From Algibacter sp. L1A34 (GTDB lineage Bacteria > Bacteroidota > Bacteroidia > Flavobacteriales > Flavobacteriaceae): DNA of 64,000 nt. Below the pieces are notes generated by a model, which did not search any database, was not told where the DNA came from, and saw only the letters and a list, made by a program, of their open reading frames with translations. The stretch covers positions 4,478,001-4,542,000 of the forward strand of contig NZ_CP047029.1 in assembly GCF_009796805.1 (NCBI RefSeq). Reading direction: 5' to 3'. The translations under genes were made by a program, and so were the position numbers. Shown here one piece after another: positions 35,972-45,362 of the stretch. Numbering within the stretch: position 1 is the first letter of the stretch; each line of letters starts with the position of its first letter.

Positions 35972-37075
35972 CTAATTATATTCTTTTTCTGATATTATTT
36001 TATCATTCTTGTATTCTATCTCTTTTTCAATTTTCCCGTTTAATTTATAGTATTTCCATAAACCAGTTCTTTCATCCTTTGCATATAAACCTTCACTATA
36101 CACATTACCTGCAGCATTGTAAGTTTTACAAATACCATTCTTTTTACCATCTACAAAAGTTGTGGTTTTTTGAAGCATCTGGTCACTTGTATAAGCGGTC
36201 CAAACACCTGTTTGATAGCCAATTTTATATTGCCCTTCTAAGGTTAAATCGCCTGTTTTAGAATATTTTTTATAAACACCATCCTTATAACCATCTTTAG
36301 AATCTACAATTTCTTTTTTATTTCCGTTGGCATAAAAATTAGTTTCAGATTTTAAATAACCTTCAGCATATTTCTTTTCACTTAACAAAATGCTTGAAGA
36401 ATCAAAATACGTACTAACACCATCGAACTTACCATCTACATAAGTTTCTTTAGACGCTAATTTGCCATTAACATGGTAATCTTTCTTAATATAGTCTTTT
36501 GCTGCTGTGTAATCTTTCTCCCAAATCATACGACCATCTTCTGTCTTCTGTGACCAAGAGCCTGTAGGTTTGTTACTTTTATAAAACGTGGTTTCAATTA
36601 ATTTTGTTCCTAATCTTGCATCTTTTAAATGCACCACCCATTTTCCTTCTTTTAAATCATTTTTGTACGATTCGGTTCTTTGCAAATCGCCATTTTTACT
36701 ATAGGTTTTCCATTCACCTTCTTTTAAACCATTTTTATATTTAAAATCTTCGTTTATGCTTCCATCGGAATAATAAGTAATACTTTTTCCGTTGGCTTGC
36801 CCGTTGTCATTAAAAGTCATTTCTTGATCTAGCTTTCCAGACATATTATAATCCTTCTTGGCACCTACCATTTTACCGTTTTTAAAACTAACTTCAGTAT
36901 AAGCTCCACTATTTTCAGCAATTTTATAATCGCCTTCTAATAGTTTTTTATCATTTTTAAACAAAACATCTTTTCCAAATCGTTGTGTTTCGACATCGTT
37001 CCACATTAAATAGGTTTCTTGAGCACTTAATTTTGATATAATTATTAAGCAAATTAATAGAATTATCTTATTCAT
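35972..37075 (-). CDS. Secreted YwqK/MORN-repeat protein
   Basis: After a signal peptide (MNKIILLICLIIISKLSAQ) the 367 residues consist of about thirteen tandem units of 20-25 residues: 'kY..GklkEGeWK.Y..nG.L'. Examples are NGLKEGEWKTYSKNGDLQ and NDLKEGKWVVHLKD. These belong to the 'toxin-antitoxin system YwqK family antitoxin'/MORN-variant annotation, though here the protein is exported, so it more likely works as a periplasmic or surface repeat protein. A LytTR-like site lies 61 bases upstream (37136-37166). It is a smaller relative of the 718-residue protein at 40009. Confidence 0.85.
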   Translation of the reverse strand: MNKIILLICLIIISKLSAQETYLMWNDVETQRFGKDVLFKNDKKLLEGDYKIAENSGAYTEVSFKNGKMVGAKKDYNMSGKLDQEMTFNDNGQANGKSITYYSDGSINEDFKYKNGLKEGEWKTYSKNGDLQRTESYKNDLKEGKWVVHLKDARLGTKLIETTFYKSNKPTGSWSQKTEDGRMIWEKDYTAAKDYIKKDYHVNGKLASKETYVDGKFDGVSTYFDSSSILLSEKKYAEGYLKSETNFYANGNKKEIVDSKDGYKDGVYKKYSKTGDLTLEGQYKIGYQTGVWTAYTSDQMLQKTTTFVDGKKNGICKTYNAAGNVYSEGLYAKDERTGLWKYYKLNGKIEKEIEYKNDKIISEKEYN

Positions 37076-37135
37076 TTTTTTTAGATTTAAACTTTTATAA
37101 AGATATATTAGTCATAACAAAAAATAATTTGGCAA

Positions 37136-37166
37136 TATATATTCGTGAGAGTTGCGTTAATATTAG
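37136..37166 (-). promoter_or_regulatory. Putative LytTR operator A, before the MORN gene at 37075
   Basis: On the minus strand the half-sites CTAATATTAA and CGAATATATA start exactly 21 bases apart. The proximal end is 61 bases before the start codon. The spacing equals a 9-bp half-site plus a 12-bp gap, as expected for LytTR dimers. Confidence 0.65.
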
Positions 37167-37171
37167 CTATG

Positions 37172-37318
37172 TTACTCTTGTTGCAACCTGTTAAATTTTC
37201 CGTCTTGCCAGTAAACAAAACCGCCTCCACAACTTTCGGAAGTGTTTTTTTCTATAATATTTTAGCTTAATTCACCTTTTACTTTCTGGCGAATCCTAGT
37301 ATATAATTAGACCCAATG
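37172..37318 (-). pseudogene. Relic of a small gene (3' end)
   Basis: The minus strand reads NIGSNYILGFARK, then GELS-stop-NIIEKNTSESCGGG and FVYWQDGKFNRLQQE with a final stop at 37172-37174. The parts lie in two frames with stops between them. They look like the tail of a decayed short protein. I do not recognise the family. It borders operator A. Confidence 0.45.
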
Positions 37319-37337
37319 TTATTTATACTCTAAGTTT

Positions 37338-38414
37338 TTATTTAAAAGGCTTAATAATTACCTCTTCCGTAATGCTTTCGTTCTCTTTTGTGTTACAATA
37401 AAACAACACCTCTTCAATATCACCATAATAACAGTTATTTATATAATAATCGTATTCAAAGTTAGTATCTGGTAATTGCTCCATGGCTTCCATGAGTTGT
37501 TCCTTTGTTGTAATCTCTTCAGTATCTACTTTATTTTGTATAGTTTTTATTATTTCTATAGTTTCTTTTAACTCTTTCATTGAGCTATCATTAAGTACTG
37601 GATGACTAGAACTAGAAATCACTTCTAAATTTTTCTTAGACTTATGTATAGCTCCAATTTGTTGTGAATCATCTAAGCTTAAAAATTCAGTATTTTTTTG
37701 GGGCACTATAATCTGAACTTTATTTTCTTTGAAACGTACTTCAATACTTTCATCTCCTTCCGTTATTTTTTGATAATCTTCAGTTATTTTATAGACTTTG
37801 AGTTTTGGGTATTCTATAGTCAAAGTCATTTTTAGCTCTACAATCTCTTTGATTGTATCGATTTCGAAACTTAGCTCATTAAACACGATTTCATCTTGTG
37901 AGCTAGAACCATCTTTATATTTAATGTTATGAATTGTAGTTTTAAAAGCTATATTAGAATATTCTTGATTAGCAAATAACATCAGGTTTTCAACATTTAA
38001 AATTAGCTGAACTATAGAACCATCCATTCCAAAAGATTGCTGAAAAGAGATATCTTCTGAAATATTAACAATCAATGAGACTGCTTTTGGTTTATCAAAT
38101 GTAGTCGTCGTCTCAAAACTTTCATTTGTAAATTTTAGTTCGTCTTGATCATTATCTTCATTACATATAAAACCTCGTTTTCGTGTTTCATTTTCTATAA
38201 TTGAAGGTGACCTATCTACAAAATCTTTTTGAGTTACTACAAATTCTTCAAAACTACTAGACTTTAAATCATTTATCAACTCTTGTTTAAGTGTTGGTCT
38301 TTGTGCATTAATGGTTGTAAAACCAAAGAAAGCGCAAATTATAGCTAGTTTAATAACATTCCTGAAATTGAGGATTTTATATACAATGCTATTTCTGTTC
38401 GTATGTTTATTCAT
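37338..38414 (-). CDS. Secreted protein of unknown function
   Basis: The 358-residue product has a longer N-region before its hydrophobic core (VIKLAIICAFFGFTTINAQ), with cleavage expected after Ala-Gln near residue 38. The rest is beta-rich and polar, with a Cys-containing tail (INNCYYGDIEEVLFYCNTKE). No family is recognised. It starts 23 bases after the gene at 38438, in an operon with it and the small gene at 39225, all downstream of operator B. Confidence 0.65.
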   Translation of the reverse strand: MNKHTNRNSIVYKILNFRNVIKLAIICAFFGFTTINAQRPTLKQELINDLKSSSFEEFVVTQKDFVDRSPSIIENETRKRGFICNEDNDQDELKFTNESFETTTTFDKPKAVSLIVNISEDISFQQSFGMDGSIVQLILNVENLMLFANQEYSNIAFKTTIHNIKYKDGSSSQDEIVFNELSFEIDTIKEIVELKMTLTIEYPKLKVYKITEDYQKITEGDESIEVRFKENKVQIIVPQKNTEFLSLDDSQQIGAIHKSKKNLEVISSSSHPVLNDSSMKELKETIEIIKTIQNKVDTEEITTKEQLMEAMEQLPDTNFEYDYYINNCYYGDIEEVLFYCNTKENESITEEVIIKPFK

Positions 38415-38437
38415 ATTATTTTTTATTAGTTTTATCT

Positions 38438-39211
38438 TTATTTTAACTGATGATATGTAATGGTTTCTTTAGATTGGTCACAGCTGTGTTCTTTAATCTC
38501 TATGACGTCATTTTCAAATATTTTAGACTGAACACCACAGTAGGCATCACCTTTCATCGTTGAAGAATAAACAAGAATAGGTGCGTCATTTTTATTTAAA
38601 ATTAAATATGCAAAAAGCCTATGTTCTTTCCAGTTTTGAACAATTACCAATTGTTTATTCCCTTTAAAATTATCGGTTATAAAATAATTATCATGCCTGT
38701 TTTTTGTGGTATAAGTATATGGAATTTTATAAGTACTTAAATCTTCTTTTGTTATTTTTTTAGCCTCATGTATTTCATGCATTATCGTAGGGAAATCTAC
38801 AGTAAACACATTACATGGACTAAACCTTTGGTTTTCATAATTCTCTAAAAGCTTTTTTAATCGCTTGTTTTCTAATTTTAAATCTTGATGAGACATATAA
38901 TCTTCTACTATAATCTTATTTATTTCCTCCATTTTACTGCTGTCTTTATGGAAATCCAAGAATCTTAACTCAACAAGACCTCTGTCTATTAAACTTTTCA
39001 GAAAGGGTTGAGCATATTCTGGATTATCTAAAAGTTTAAAATTTTTATGTACATCTTGCAACGTACTTAGCATTTCGCTCTGCCTTTCTGCTTCTAATTC
39101 TAGTAATTCTGCTCGTTCTTCAAGTTGATGATTTTTCAAAAAATAAACACCTATTGCTGTGCCTATTAAGACACCAATAGCCAGTATGGTAAATGCTAGT
39201 TTATTTTTCAT
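38438..39211 (-). CDS. Membrane-anchored coiled-coil protein of unknown function
   Basis: The 257-residue protein has one N-terminal span (LAFTILAIGVLIGTAIGVYFL, about 5-25), followed by a Glu/Leu-rich coiled coil (LEERAELLELEAERQSEMLS) and a second one near 110 (LKLENKRLKKLLENYE). A C-terminal beta-rich domain ends in a Cys-containing tail. The topology suggests a periplasmic, membrane-tethered protein. It is the middle gene of the unit from 39401 to 37338. Confidence 0.65.
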   Translation of the reverse strand: MKNKLAFTILAIGVLIGTAIGVYFLKNHQLEERAELLELEAERQSEMLSTLQDVHKNFKLLDNPEYAQPFLKSLIDRGLVELRFLDFHKDSSKMEEINKIIVEDYMSHQDLKLENKRLKKLLENYENQRFSPCNVFTVDFPTIMHEIHEAKKITKEDLSTYKIPYTYTTKNRHDNYFITDNFKGNKQLVIVQNWKEHRLFAYLILNKNDAPILVYSSTMKGDAYCGVQSKIFENDVIEIKEHSCDQSKETITYHQLK

Positions 39212-39224
39212 AATAACAATTGTT

Positions 39225-39401
39225 TTAAGAGATACAGCTTATATAATTAGGATACTTCACAGTATGCTGAAAAACCAATTGATTGTTATCTACAAATAAT
39301 TTATAAAACGCTGGTGTATGGTAATGGTAACATTCACTTGCGTGCATTGTTACAGTGTATAACAACAAGAATATATATGTGATTTTAAAAATGAACTTCA
39401 T
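39225..39401 (-). CDS. Short secreted protein (58 aa), first gene of operator B unit
   Basis: The minus strand encodes MKFIFKITYIFLLLYTVTMH and then ASECYHYHTPAFYKLFVDNN and an 18-residue tail. The N-terminus is a signal peptide; the mature part of about 38 residues has two Cys and several Tyr/His. It ends 13 bases before the next gene's start and begins 57 bases after operator B, which supports it as a genuine gene. Function unknown. Confidence 0.6.
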   Translation of the reverse strand: MKFIFKITYIFLLLYTVTMHASECYHYHTPAFYKLFVDNNQLVFQHTVKYPNYISCIS

Positions 39402-39457
39402 TTCAATCCTATTTTAAATAAAAATAGTAAAATGATGTTATGACCTAAACTACCAAT

Positions 39458-39487
39458 CTATATTCGCTAGTGTTCATTCTTTTTTTG
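39458..39487 (-). promoter_or_regulatory. Putative LytTR operator B, one half degenerate
   Basis: On the minus strand CGAATATAG is preceded by CAAAAAAAG exactly 21 bases away. The proximal end is 57 bases before the start at 39401. The distal half overlaps the last codons of the gene at 39467 and matches poorly. Confidence 0.5.
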
Positions 39488-39955
39488 ATGCTTCTTTATG
39501 TGATGTAAGAGTTCATTTAAGGTATCTCCTTTTATAAAGTTTTCATTGATACGCATAGTACTGCCATCTAAAAATTTTAGTTTCACCTTTCTAAATCGTA
39601 GATAGTTACTTCTTTTAGCATAAATAGCCAAAATAAAAAAGGCTCTATTAGACATTGAAAAATCTACAGATTTTATTTTAAAACTTACCAATGTACTCAA
39701 TTTACGCTCTTTTGTAATAAGACCTAAAAAACGATGAGTTTTAAAAAAATCATCTTCAATCTCGTAAGTTTTAATATTCCAAAGACCAAATAAAATAACT
39801 ATGACACCTAAAAAGCACCACCAAAAACTGATACTTTCTGTTTTAAAGAATTCAATATATAATCCTATGATTAATAAGATAACTCCAAGAATAATAGGCT
39901 CTAACTGAACGTTATAATCTATTTTAGTTTTTATATGCGTTTTGGTGACCTTCAT
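39467..39955 (-). CDS. Two-span membrane protein with a bacterial PH-like domain
   Basis: The 162-residue protein has two adjacent spans (LEPIILGVILLIIGLYIEFF and FWWCFLGVIVILFGLWNI) and a soluble C-terminal part: TYEIEDDFFKTHRFLGL, STLVSFKIKSVDFSMSN, LDGSTMRINENFIKG. This strand pattern is that of YdbT/bPH-type domains. It starts 54 bases after the 718-residue MORN gene and is probably cotranscribed with it. A truncated copy of its C-terminal half lies at 50291-50519. Confidence 0.7.
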   Translation of the reverse strand: MKVTKTHIKTKIDYNVQLEPIILGVILLIIGLYIEFFKTESISFWWCFLGVIVILFGLWNIKTYEIEDDFFKTHRFLGLITKERKLSTLVSFKIKSVDFSMSNRAFFILAIYAKRSNYLRFRKVKLKFLDGSTMRINENFIKGDTLNELLHHIKKHQKKNEH

Positions 39956-40008
39956 TGATTATTTAAACTGGAGTGTTATATAATGATATTCATCGTTTTA
40001 AGAGTATA

Positions 40009-42165
40009 CTACTTATACCTCGTTTTCTCTATCACTTTACCCTTTTCGTTATATATCTTCCAAACGCCTTTCTTTTCTCCTTTTTCGTAGAACTTTTCTT
40101 CTTTTATGGTTCCGTTTTCAAAATATACTATCCACGCACCATCAGCTTTAGAAAGCACAAATTTTCCTGTTTTTTTAACCGTTCCATTTTCGTGATATAC
40201 TATTAAAGTGGACGTACGTCCTTCTTTATAACTCACACCAATAAAGCTCTCCTTTAAAATATTACTTGGGTAATAATACTCGTACTCCTCAAAAGGACCT
40301 CGTGCTTGATCTGTAACGTAATTTTGTTTTTGTTTTAGCTTTCCTTCTCTATTATAATAACTCCAAAGCCCTTCTTTTTTATCTGCTTTATAATAGCCTT
40401 CCACTTCTAATTGACCATTAGAAAAATACCGCTGATAAAGTCCTTCTTTTTTGCCATACTGGCCGTATGTGGTTTTCTTTTCCGTCTTGAACTCTCTTAA
40501 TTGACCATTTTCGTAAAAATCTTTATCTATAGTAGTACCAAAAAAAGATTCATTTTCATTTAATGGATTTAGTAGTTTATCTTCTTGAATTATTATTGAA
40601 GATAGTTGCCCTTCATTTCTATAGTAATAGTCAATTCTTTTTGAAGGAAAACAACAATCACCAGAATAAATATCGTCGCTTACAATTTGTCCGGCTTCAT
40701 TATACTCTTTCCAATTACCACTTTTAACGCCTTCTTTTCTATAACTAACAGATTCTAATTGTCCGCTTTCGTAATATTCTTTTATCTCTCCATGTAAATT
40801 TCCTTTTTTATATGAAGCACTGAATTTTAATTGGCCATTTGGATAATATATTTTTTTAGTACCTTCCTCTCTTAAAGTATTATACTCTGTAATAGACTTT
40901 AGGTTTTTACTCTCTTTATAATATTCCTTTTTTGTATTGACATGAGATTCTTCATTAGAAAAATCAACTTTTTTCGTCAGTTTTCCTTTTCTATCAAACG
41001 TTTGCCAAATACCAGTTTTAATACCATCTTGGTAAGTTCCAGATTGGATAATAATTTTGTTTGAATCCATTTTACCTAAAGCAACAACCTTTTTATAATC
41101 TTGTAAATAGGTTGTAAACTGTCCCGTTAATTCTCCTTGTTCATTGTAACTACCTTCATCTAAGACATAGACTTGTGGATTAGCACCTTCAGTATTATAA
41201 CCTTCTGGTGTGTATTTAAAAGCGCCTGATTTTTTTCCTTTTACATAATTGTATTCATAAAACAACAAACCATCATCATTAAACTTTGCATGCTTACCGT
41301 TTTTTATGCCTTTAGTGTAGTTTATGGTTTCTTTTAATTGACCTTTATAATCATAAAATTCTTGAGCACCTTCTAACGTGTCATTACGTTTGCGCTCTAT
41401 TCTCTCTATGGTTTCATCATTATGCTTATATGTATTCTCAATAATATCACCTTCTGGAGTTTTTAATATTTTGGTGTCTATATCATTGTAATCACCATCG
41501 ATTATGGTATACGTTTTCTTTAATTTTCCTGTTTTTAAATCATAACTTTTTAAGGTTCCGTTACCATTTTTTAAAGTTCCGTGATTTAACTTATGACCTT
41601 CTTTATCGAAAAATGAAAGTATATTATAAATTTTACCGTCTTTATATGTTGCAGAAGAATGTAATTGACCATTGCTGAAAAAGGTTTTTACATTTCCCGT
41701 TTTTTTACCTAATAAATTAGTTCCTTTCTCTAATATTTCACCATTTTCATGGTAATATAAATAGTCGCCATCAGCCTGATCTTCGTTATAATTAATAGTA
41801 GCTTTTAATGATCCATTTTTAAAAAAGAAAGACCAAGCACCATTTTTTTTACGCGAAGCACTTCTTCCAAAAAAATCTGTACCATTTGTTCTTATAAAGT
41901 TTCCTTTTGAATTTAAATGTCCTTCTGAATCGTAAATTAATATTTCTCCAATTTCTTTGTTTTCTTTAGTAAAAACAGTGTCTAAAGTAAATATTGTTTT
42001 CTGTCTTAAGACATTATTTTTATAATAGAGTAATTCTTCTTTTGCTGCACCATAAACCTCATGATTAATAACATTTGTTTCTGTACGCTGTGCAAAACTA
42101 GCTGAAACACTCATTGCAAACATTAAAATGAAAATTGTACTTTTATTAATTATTTTTAATTTCAT
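40009..42165 (-). CDS. Large secreted YwqK/MORN-repeat protein (718 aa)
   Basis: A signal peptide (MKLKIINKSTIFILMFAMSVSASFAQ) is followed by about thirty MORN-variant repeats of 20-25 residues (YYHENGEILEKGTNLLGKKT, YYPNGQLKFSASYKKGNLHG, YFENGTIKEEKFYEKGEKKG). The repeats cover the whole mature protein and end in a Tyr/Lys tail. It belongs to the YwqK 'antitoxin' annotation group, but secretion argues for an envelope role, and the repeats could bind membranes or partner proteins. Operator C lies 146 bases upstream. The PH-like membrane gene follows after 54 bases. Confidence 0.87.
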   Translation of the reverse strand: MKLKIINKSTIFILMFAMSVSASFAQRTETNVINHEVYGAAKEELLYYKNNVLRQKTIFTLDTVFTKENKEIGEILIYDSEGHLNSKGNFIRTNGTDFFGRSASRKKNGAWSFFFKNGSLKATINYNEDQADGDYLYYHENGEILEKGTNLLGKKTGNVKTFFSNGQLHSSATYKDGKIYNILSFFDKEGHKLNHGTLKNGNGTLKSYDLKTGKLKKTYTIIDGDYNDIDTKILKTPEGDIIENTYKHNDETIERIERKRNDTLEGAQEFYDYKGQLKETINYTKGIKNGKHAKFNDDGLLFYEYNYVKGKKSGAFKYTPEGYNTEGANPQVYVLDEGSYNEQGELTGQFTTYLQDYKKVVALGKMDSNKIIIQSGTYQDGIKTGIWQTFDRKGKLTKKVDFSNEESHVNTKKEYYKESKNLKSITEYNTLREEGTKKIYYPNGQLKFSASYKKGNLHGEIKEYYESGQLESVSYRKEGVKSGNWKEYNEAGQIVSDDIYSGDCCFPSKRIDYYYRNEGQLSSIIIQEDKLLNPLNENESFFGTTIDKDFYENGQLREFKTEKKTTYGQYGKKEGLYQRYFSNGQLEVEGYYKADKKEGLWSYYNREGKLKQKQNYVTDQARGPFEEYEYYYPSNILKESFIGVSYKEGRTSTLIVYHENGTVKKTGKFVLSKADGAWIVYFENGTIKEEKFYEKGEKKGVWKIYNEKGKVIEKTRYK

Positions 42166-42310
42166 GTTCTTTTTTAACTAAAATTATTCACGCGAAAAGT
42201 TGTTCTGCAAAAACACCACTAATAAAACCTTCAACAACCATAACGGCAACCAAAACAATTATTGCTTGTAACTAAAGTACAATAGATTAATTTACTACAG
42301 AATAGTTATC

Positions 42311-42340
42311 CCATATTTGTAAGCCTTCAATCTATATTTG
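42311..42340 (-). promoter_or_regulatory. Putative LytTR operator C, before the large MORN gene
   Basis: On the minus strand CAAATATAG and CAAATATGG start 21 bases apart. The site is 146 bases before the start at 42165, further than the others; operator G shares both the longer distance and the extension GATTGA after the first half. Confidence 0.6.
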
Positions 42341-42347
42341 AAAAAAA

Positions 42348-44000
42348 TTAGTCTTCCGATTTTTTAAAAGTGATTGTTTTTACCTGTTTTGTTTGTAGTG
42401 TTACTAATTTATCGTCTTGATCGTAAATAGCAAATGTACCAGCATCGTTCGTTACCAATAAATCATCCGTATAACGTAAAGCTATAAAATTTGTAAAAGT
42501 TTCTTCTGATAATAATTGATTTTTTTCAGTAGATATAAGTTTTAAACCTTCTTCATTTTTAAGCCTAGCAGTAAATATAGAAGGACTTACATAATCTATA
42601 CGAGAATAAGGAAGTTCTGTAATCCATTGGTTGTCTTGATTTAGGAAATAATATATATTTCTATCATAATCTTCAGTTTTTACATAGAAATATTTATCAG
42701 AATAGTTTTGCGTTTTAGAGTTATAAATAAACGAAACTTCTGATGGAAATGACTTAATGACTTTTCCCTTTTTATCTATAAAATCTGTTTTATCATTTAG
42801 TTCGTGAACATAAACATTTTTTATAGGTTCAATATTTTTTAGTGTTGGTAAAAGTGTAAGTGTATCTCTTCTATTTTCTAAATACAGCGTAAATGAATCA
42901 ACATTGCCTTTTAAAACGTTTTTGTTCACTTTTCTAGACCTATCATCCTGATTTTTAAATTTTAAGTCCATATACTTAAGTGTAATAAAAAGATCTTCAT
43001 AGTTATGTGCATTGTACACATACTCATAAATTTCTTTTTTTAACTCTAAATATTCGACATAGCTTTCTTTTGGAGTTTCATTGCCACAATTACTAATTCC
43101 GAATTCGGTATCTAACACATTTCCTTCTTTATTAAAAAAGATTTCTTCTAAAACGGTGCCTTTATGATAAGGATAGTAATCACTTGGCAACTCATATTCT
43201 ACATAATTATCTTCCATCTTTAGAAGCTTAATATTACCTTTTTGAACACCAATTTCATCTTTATTAAAATGAACAGAGTCAATCTTTGCTAAATACTTTA
43301 GTTTAATTTCTATTTTAAAACTATCTATTGGTTTTATAGTTTCAATTGGAATTGCGTTTAATGGAAACGCATGGACATCTACTGCTACAGCATTATTATC
43401 TTGAGTGCCATCATAATAAAAGATGTCCATGATTGTTAAATCCTCTTCAGAATCAAAATTAATGGGATAATAAGGTCTATAGGAACTATTTTCTGTATAT
43501 CTAAAAACGGCTGCACCATTATATCTGGTCACTGCTCTTATTGATGATTTGTTGTTTTCAAAATATTGATTAAAATAAACCCCTTTATTGATACTATCTC
43601 TAAATGATAAGTGATTATTATTAACTAATTTTTCAAAAACATTTTCTCGAGTATTAAACCTTTCTTCATCTGGTAAATAAGATTTAGTTAGACTTTTAAA
43701 ATGATTATTTTCATCTTTATCCGCAGCCGTAAAATTGTCAATAATATCCGCTTTATTGTTTAAATAAAATTCATAATTAGTTTTAATTTGATTTTTCACC
43801 TCTTCAACACTTGTTGTATCAAGATAAGCTGTAATGTCGGTTTCAAACTGTTTAATCTTATAAGTACTATGACATAAACTTTCTTGTTCTTCAACCATTT
43901 TTGGTGTTACAACTTTTAGAGGATCAACCTTCTCAATTTGAGAATTGCAAGACATTAATGAAATACCAGTAATAACTAACCCTATTTTATATTTTCTCAT
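42348..44000 (-). CDS. Large lipoprotein with WG-repeat-like C-terminal part
   Basis: The 550-residue product has a lipoprotein signal (MRKYKIGLVITGISLMSC). The N-terminal half is polar and helical (KQFETDITAYLDTTSVEEVK). The C-terminal 200 residues show strand pairs such as TDFIDKKGKVIKSFPSE, YYFLNQDNQWITELPYS and GTFAIYDQDDKLVTLQ, resembling WG/KWG repeats. No function can be assigned. It starts 7 bases after the small membrane gene at 44008 and belongs to the operator D unit. Confidence 0.65.
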   Translation of the reverse strand: MRKYKIGLVITGISLMSCNSQIEKVDPLKVVTPKMVEEQESLCHSTYKIKQFETDITAYLDTTSVEEVKNQIKTNYEFYLNNKADIIDNFTAADKDENNHFKSLTKSYLPDEERFNTRENVFEKLVNNNHLSFRDSINKGVYFNQYFENNKSSIRAVTRYNGAAVFRYTENSSYRPYYPINFDSEEDLTIMDIFYYDGTQDNNAVAVDVHAFPLNAIPIETIKPIDSFKIEIKLKYLAKIDSVHFNKDEIGVQKGNIKLLKMEDNYVEYELPSDYYPYHKGTVLEEIFFNKEGNVLDTEFGISNCGNETPKESYVEYLELKKEIYEYVYNAHNYEDLFITLKYMDLKFKNQDDRSRKVNKNVLKGNVDSFTLYLENRRDTLTLLPTLKNIEPIKNVYVHELNDKTDFIDKKGKVIKSFPSEVSFIYNSKTQNYSDKYFYVKTEDYDRNIYYFLNQDNQWITELPYSRIDYVSPSIFTARLKNEEGLKLISTEKNQLLSEETFTNFIALRYTDDLLVTNDAGTFAIYDQDDKLVTLQTKQVKTITFKKSED

Positions 44001-44007
44001 GCTTTAT

Positions 44008-44421
44008 TTACTTAATTGTAATACCACGACCACCATATAAATGAACGGCTAAAAAGCTGAATTCTTCACCTAATTCTTGCTTTTTTAAATTGTTCCTTTT
44101 ACTATTTTCTATTATTAGATTTTTTAATTGACTTAATTTAGACATTGCAATACCAGCAATTATAAAAACGGCAAGGATAATTACACCTACTATAGACAAC
44201 TCCACAGCCATAATAGTATCATAAGTATCTAACTCATAACTATTACCTGCAATAAATATATTATGCACCAAAATAAGTATAAATATAACCGCAAAACATA
44301 GTTTAGCATAGGTTTCCATACCTAATGAAACGACATAGAGACTAAGCATTTCTTGAGTTTTATCTGTTGGCACAGCATCTAAAGACTTTAATTCAATTTC
44401 TAGTGTTGTATCGTTTTCCAT
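44008..44421 (-). CDS. Two-span inner-membrane protein, hypothetical
   Basis: The 137-residue protein has a polar N-terminus and two spans (AKLCFAVIFILILVHNIFIA and LSIVGVIILAVFIIAGIAM), then a short basic cytoplasmic tail ending GGRGITIK. There is no recognised family. It is the first gene of a two-gene unit with the lipoprotein at 42348, with operator D 60 bases upstream. Confidence 0.65.
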   Translation of the reverse strand: MENDTTLEIELKSLDAVPTDKTQEMLSLYVVSLGMETYAKLCFAVIFILILVHNIFIAGNSYELDTYDTIMAVELSIVGVIILAVFIIAGIAMSKLSQLKNLIIENSKRNNLKKQELGEEFSFLAVHLYGGRGITIK

Positions 44422-44479
44422 AATTTAGCTATTTTGAATTACTAAAGTAGAATAGATAATAGTAATAAAAACTAGATAA

Positions 44480-44510
44480 TTTATATTCGATAAGGTTGAG
44501 TTAATATTCG
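44480..44510 (-). promoter_or_regulatory. Putative LytTR operator D, best-conserved pair
   Basis: On the minus strand CGAATATTAA and CGAATATAAA start 21 bases apart, 60 bases before the start at 44421. TACTTTAG, close to the TAnnTTTG -7 box, lies between the site and the gene (about 44444-44451 on the minus strand). Confidence 0.7.
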
Positions 44511-44627
44511 CGAACTAAATTTGCAACGTTTAATTATAGATTTTGTTCAAAATTACTTTTTTAGAAAAGTTGATGCTGTTTATTGTGGCTGAATTTAAAA
44601 CTCAGAAAGTGGATCCATAAAAATTTA

Positions 44628-45362
44628 TTAGCCTTTAATCAACTTAGAAACAAAATCGTCTTTTCTTCGTGACGCCACAGGGATTTTTTCGCCGCTCTTT
44701 AGATATATATACCCATTTTTATCATATTTATCGATAAAACTCATGTTAACGATAAAAGATTGATGTGTACGGATAAAATTATCTTCTGGTAATTGACCTT
44801 CGTATTCTTTAATAGGTTTTGAAGCTAAAAAAGATTTTCCGTTAGATAAGAAAAACGTGGTATAACCCTTATCAGACTTACAATACAACAACTCTTTAAA
44901 ATCAATAACCTGGTAGCCTTCTTGCAAGCTCAAAACAAGTTTATTTTTATCTTTGTTTATTAACTGATCTTTTACAATTTGAATTTGTTCTTCGAGTACA
45001 GACTTGTCTGTAACTAATGCTTTATCTATGGCCTGCTCTAGCTCTTCTATATCTACTGGTTTTAAAATATAATCAATCGCTCCATTTTTTATAGCTTGCA
45101 AAGCGTATTGCTCATAAGCGGTTATAAAAACAACTTGAAAATCTAGGCTTCCAACTTGCTCTAAGAAATCGAAAGCATTGCCGTCTCGCAAATTAATATC
45201 TAAGAAAATAAGGTCTGGTTTACACGCATTGGCTACGATAACAGCTTCTTTTACAGATTCGCATTCGCCTAAAATTGTAATATCCTTATCTAAACTATTT
45301 ATCATAGCTAGTAGTCCTTTTCTAATATATAATTCGTCTTCTACTATTAATGCCTTCATCAT
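44628..45362 (-). CDS. LytTR-family response regulator
   Basis: Residues 1-120 are a receiver domain: EDE at 8-10, phosphoacceptor Asp55 (PDLIFLDINL), Thr/Lys switch residues in VVFITAYEQ and DYILKPVD. Residues about 140-244 are a LytTR DNA-binding domain (YQVIDFKELLYCKSDKGYTT, DNFIRTHQSFIVNMSFID, SGEKIPVASRRKDDFVSKL). It overlaps the 3' end of its kinase gene by 4 bases (ATGA), which implies translational coupling. Members bind pairs of direct repeats, the pattern found at seven sites around this locus. It is the likely master regulator of the 36-57 kb block, including its own operon via operator E. Confidence 0.95.
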   Translation of the reverse strand: MMKALIVEDELYIRKGLLAMINSLDKDITILGECESVKEAVIVANACKPDLIFLDINLRDGNAFDFLEQVGSLDFQVVFITAYEQYALQAIKNGAIDYILKPVDIEELEQAIDKALVTDKSVLEEQIQIVKDQLINKDKNKLVLSLQEGYQVIDFKELLYCKSDKGYTTFFLSNGKSFLASKPIKEYEGQLPEDNFIRTHQSFIVNMSFIDKYDKNGYIYLKSGEKIPVASRRKDDFVSKLIKG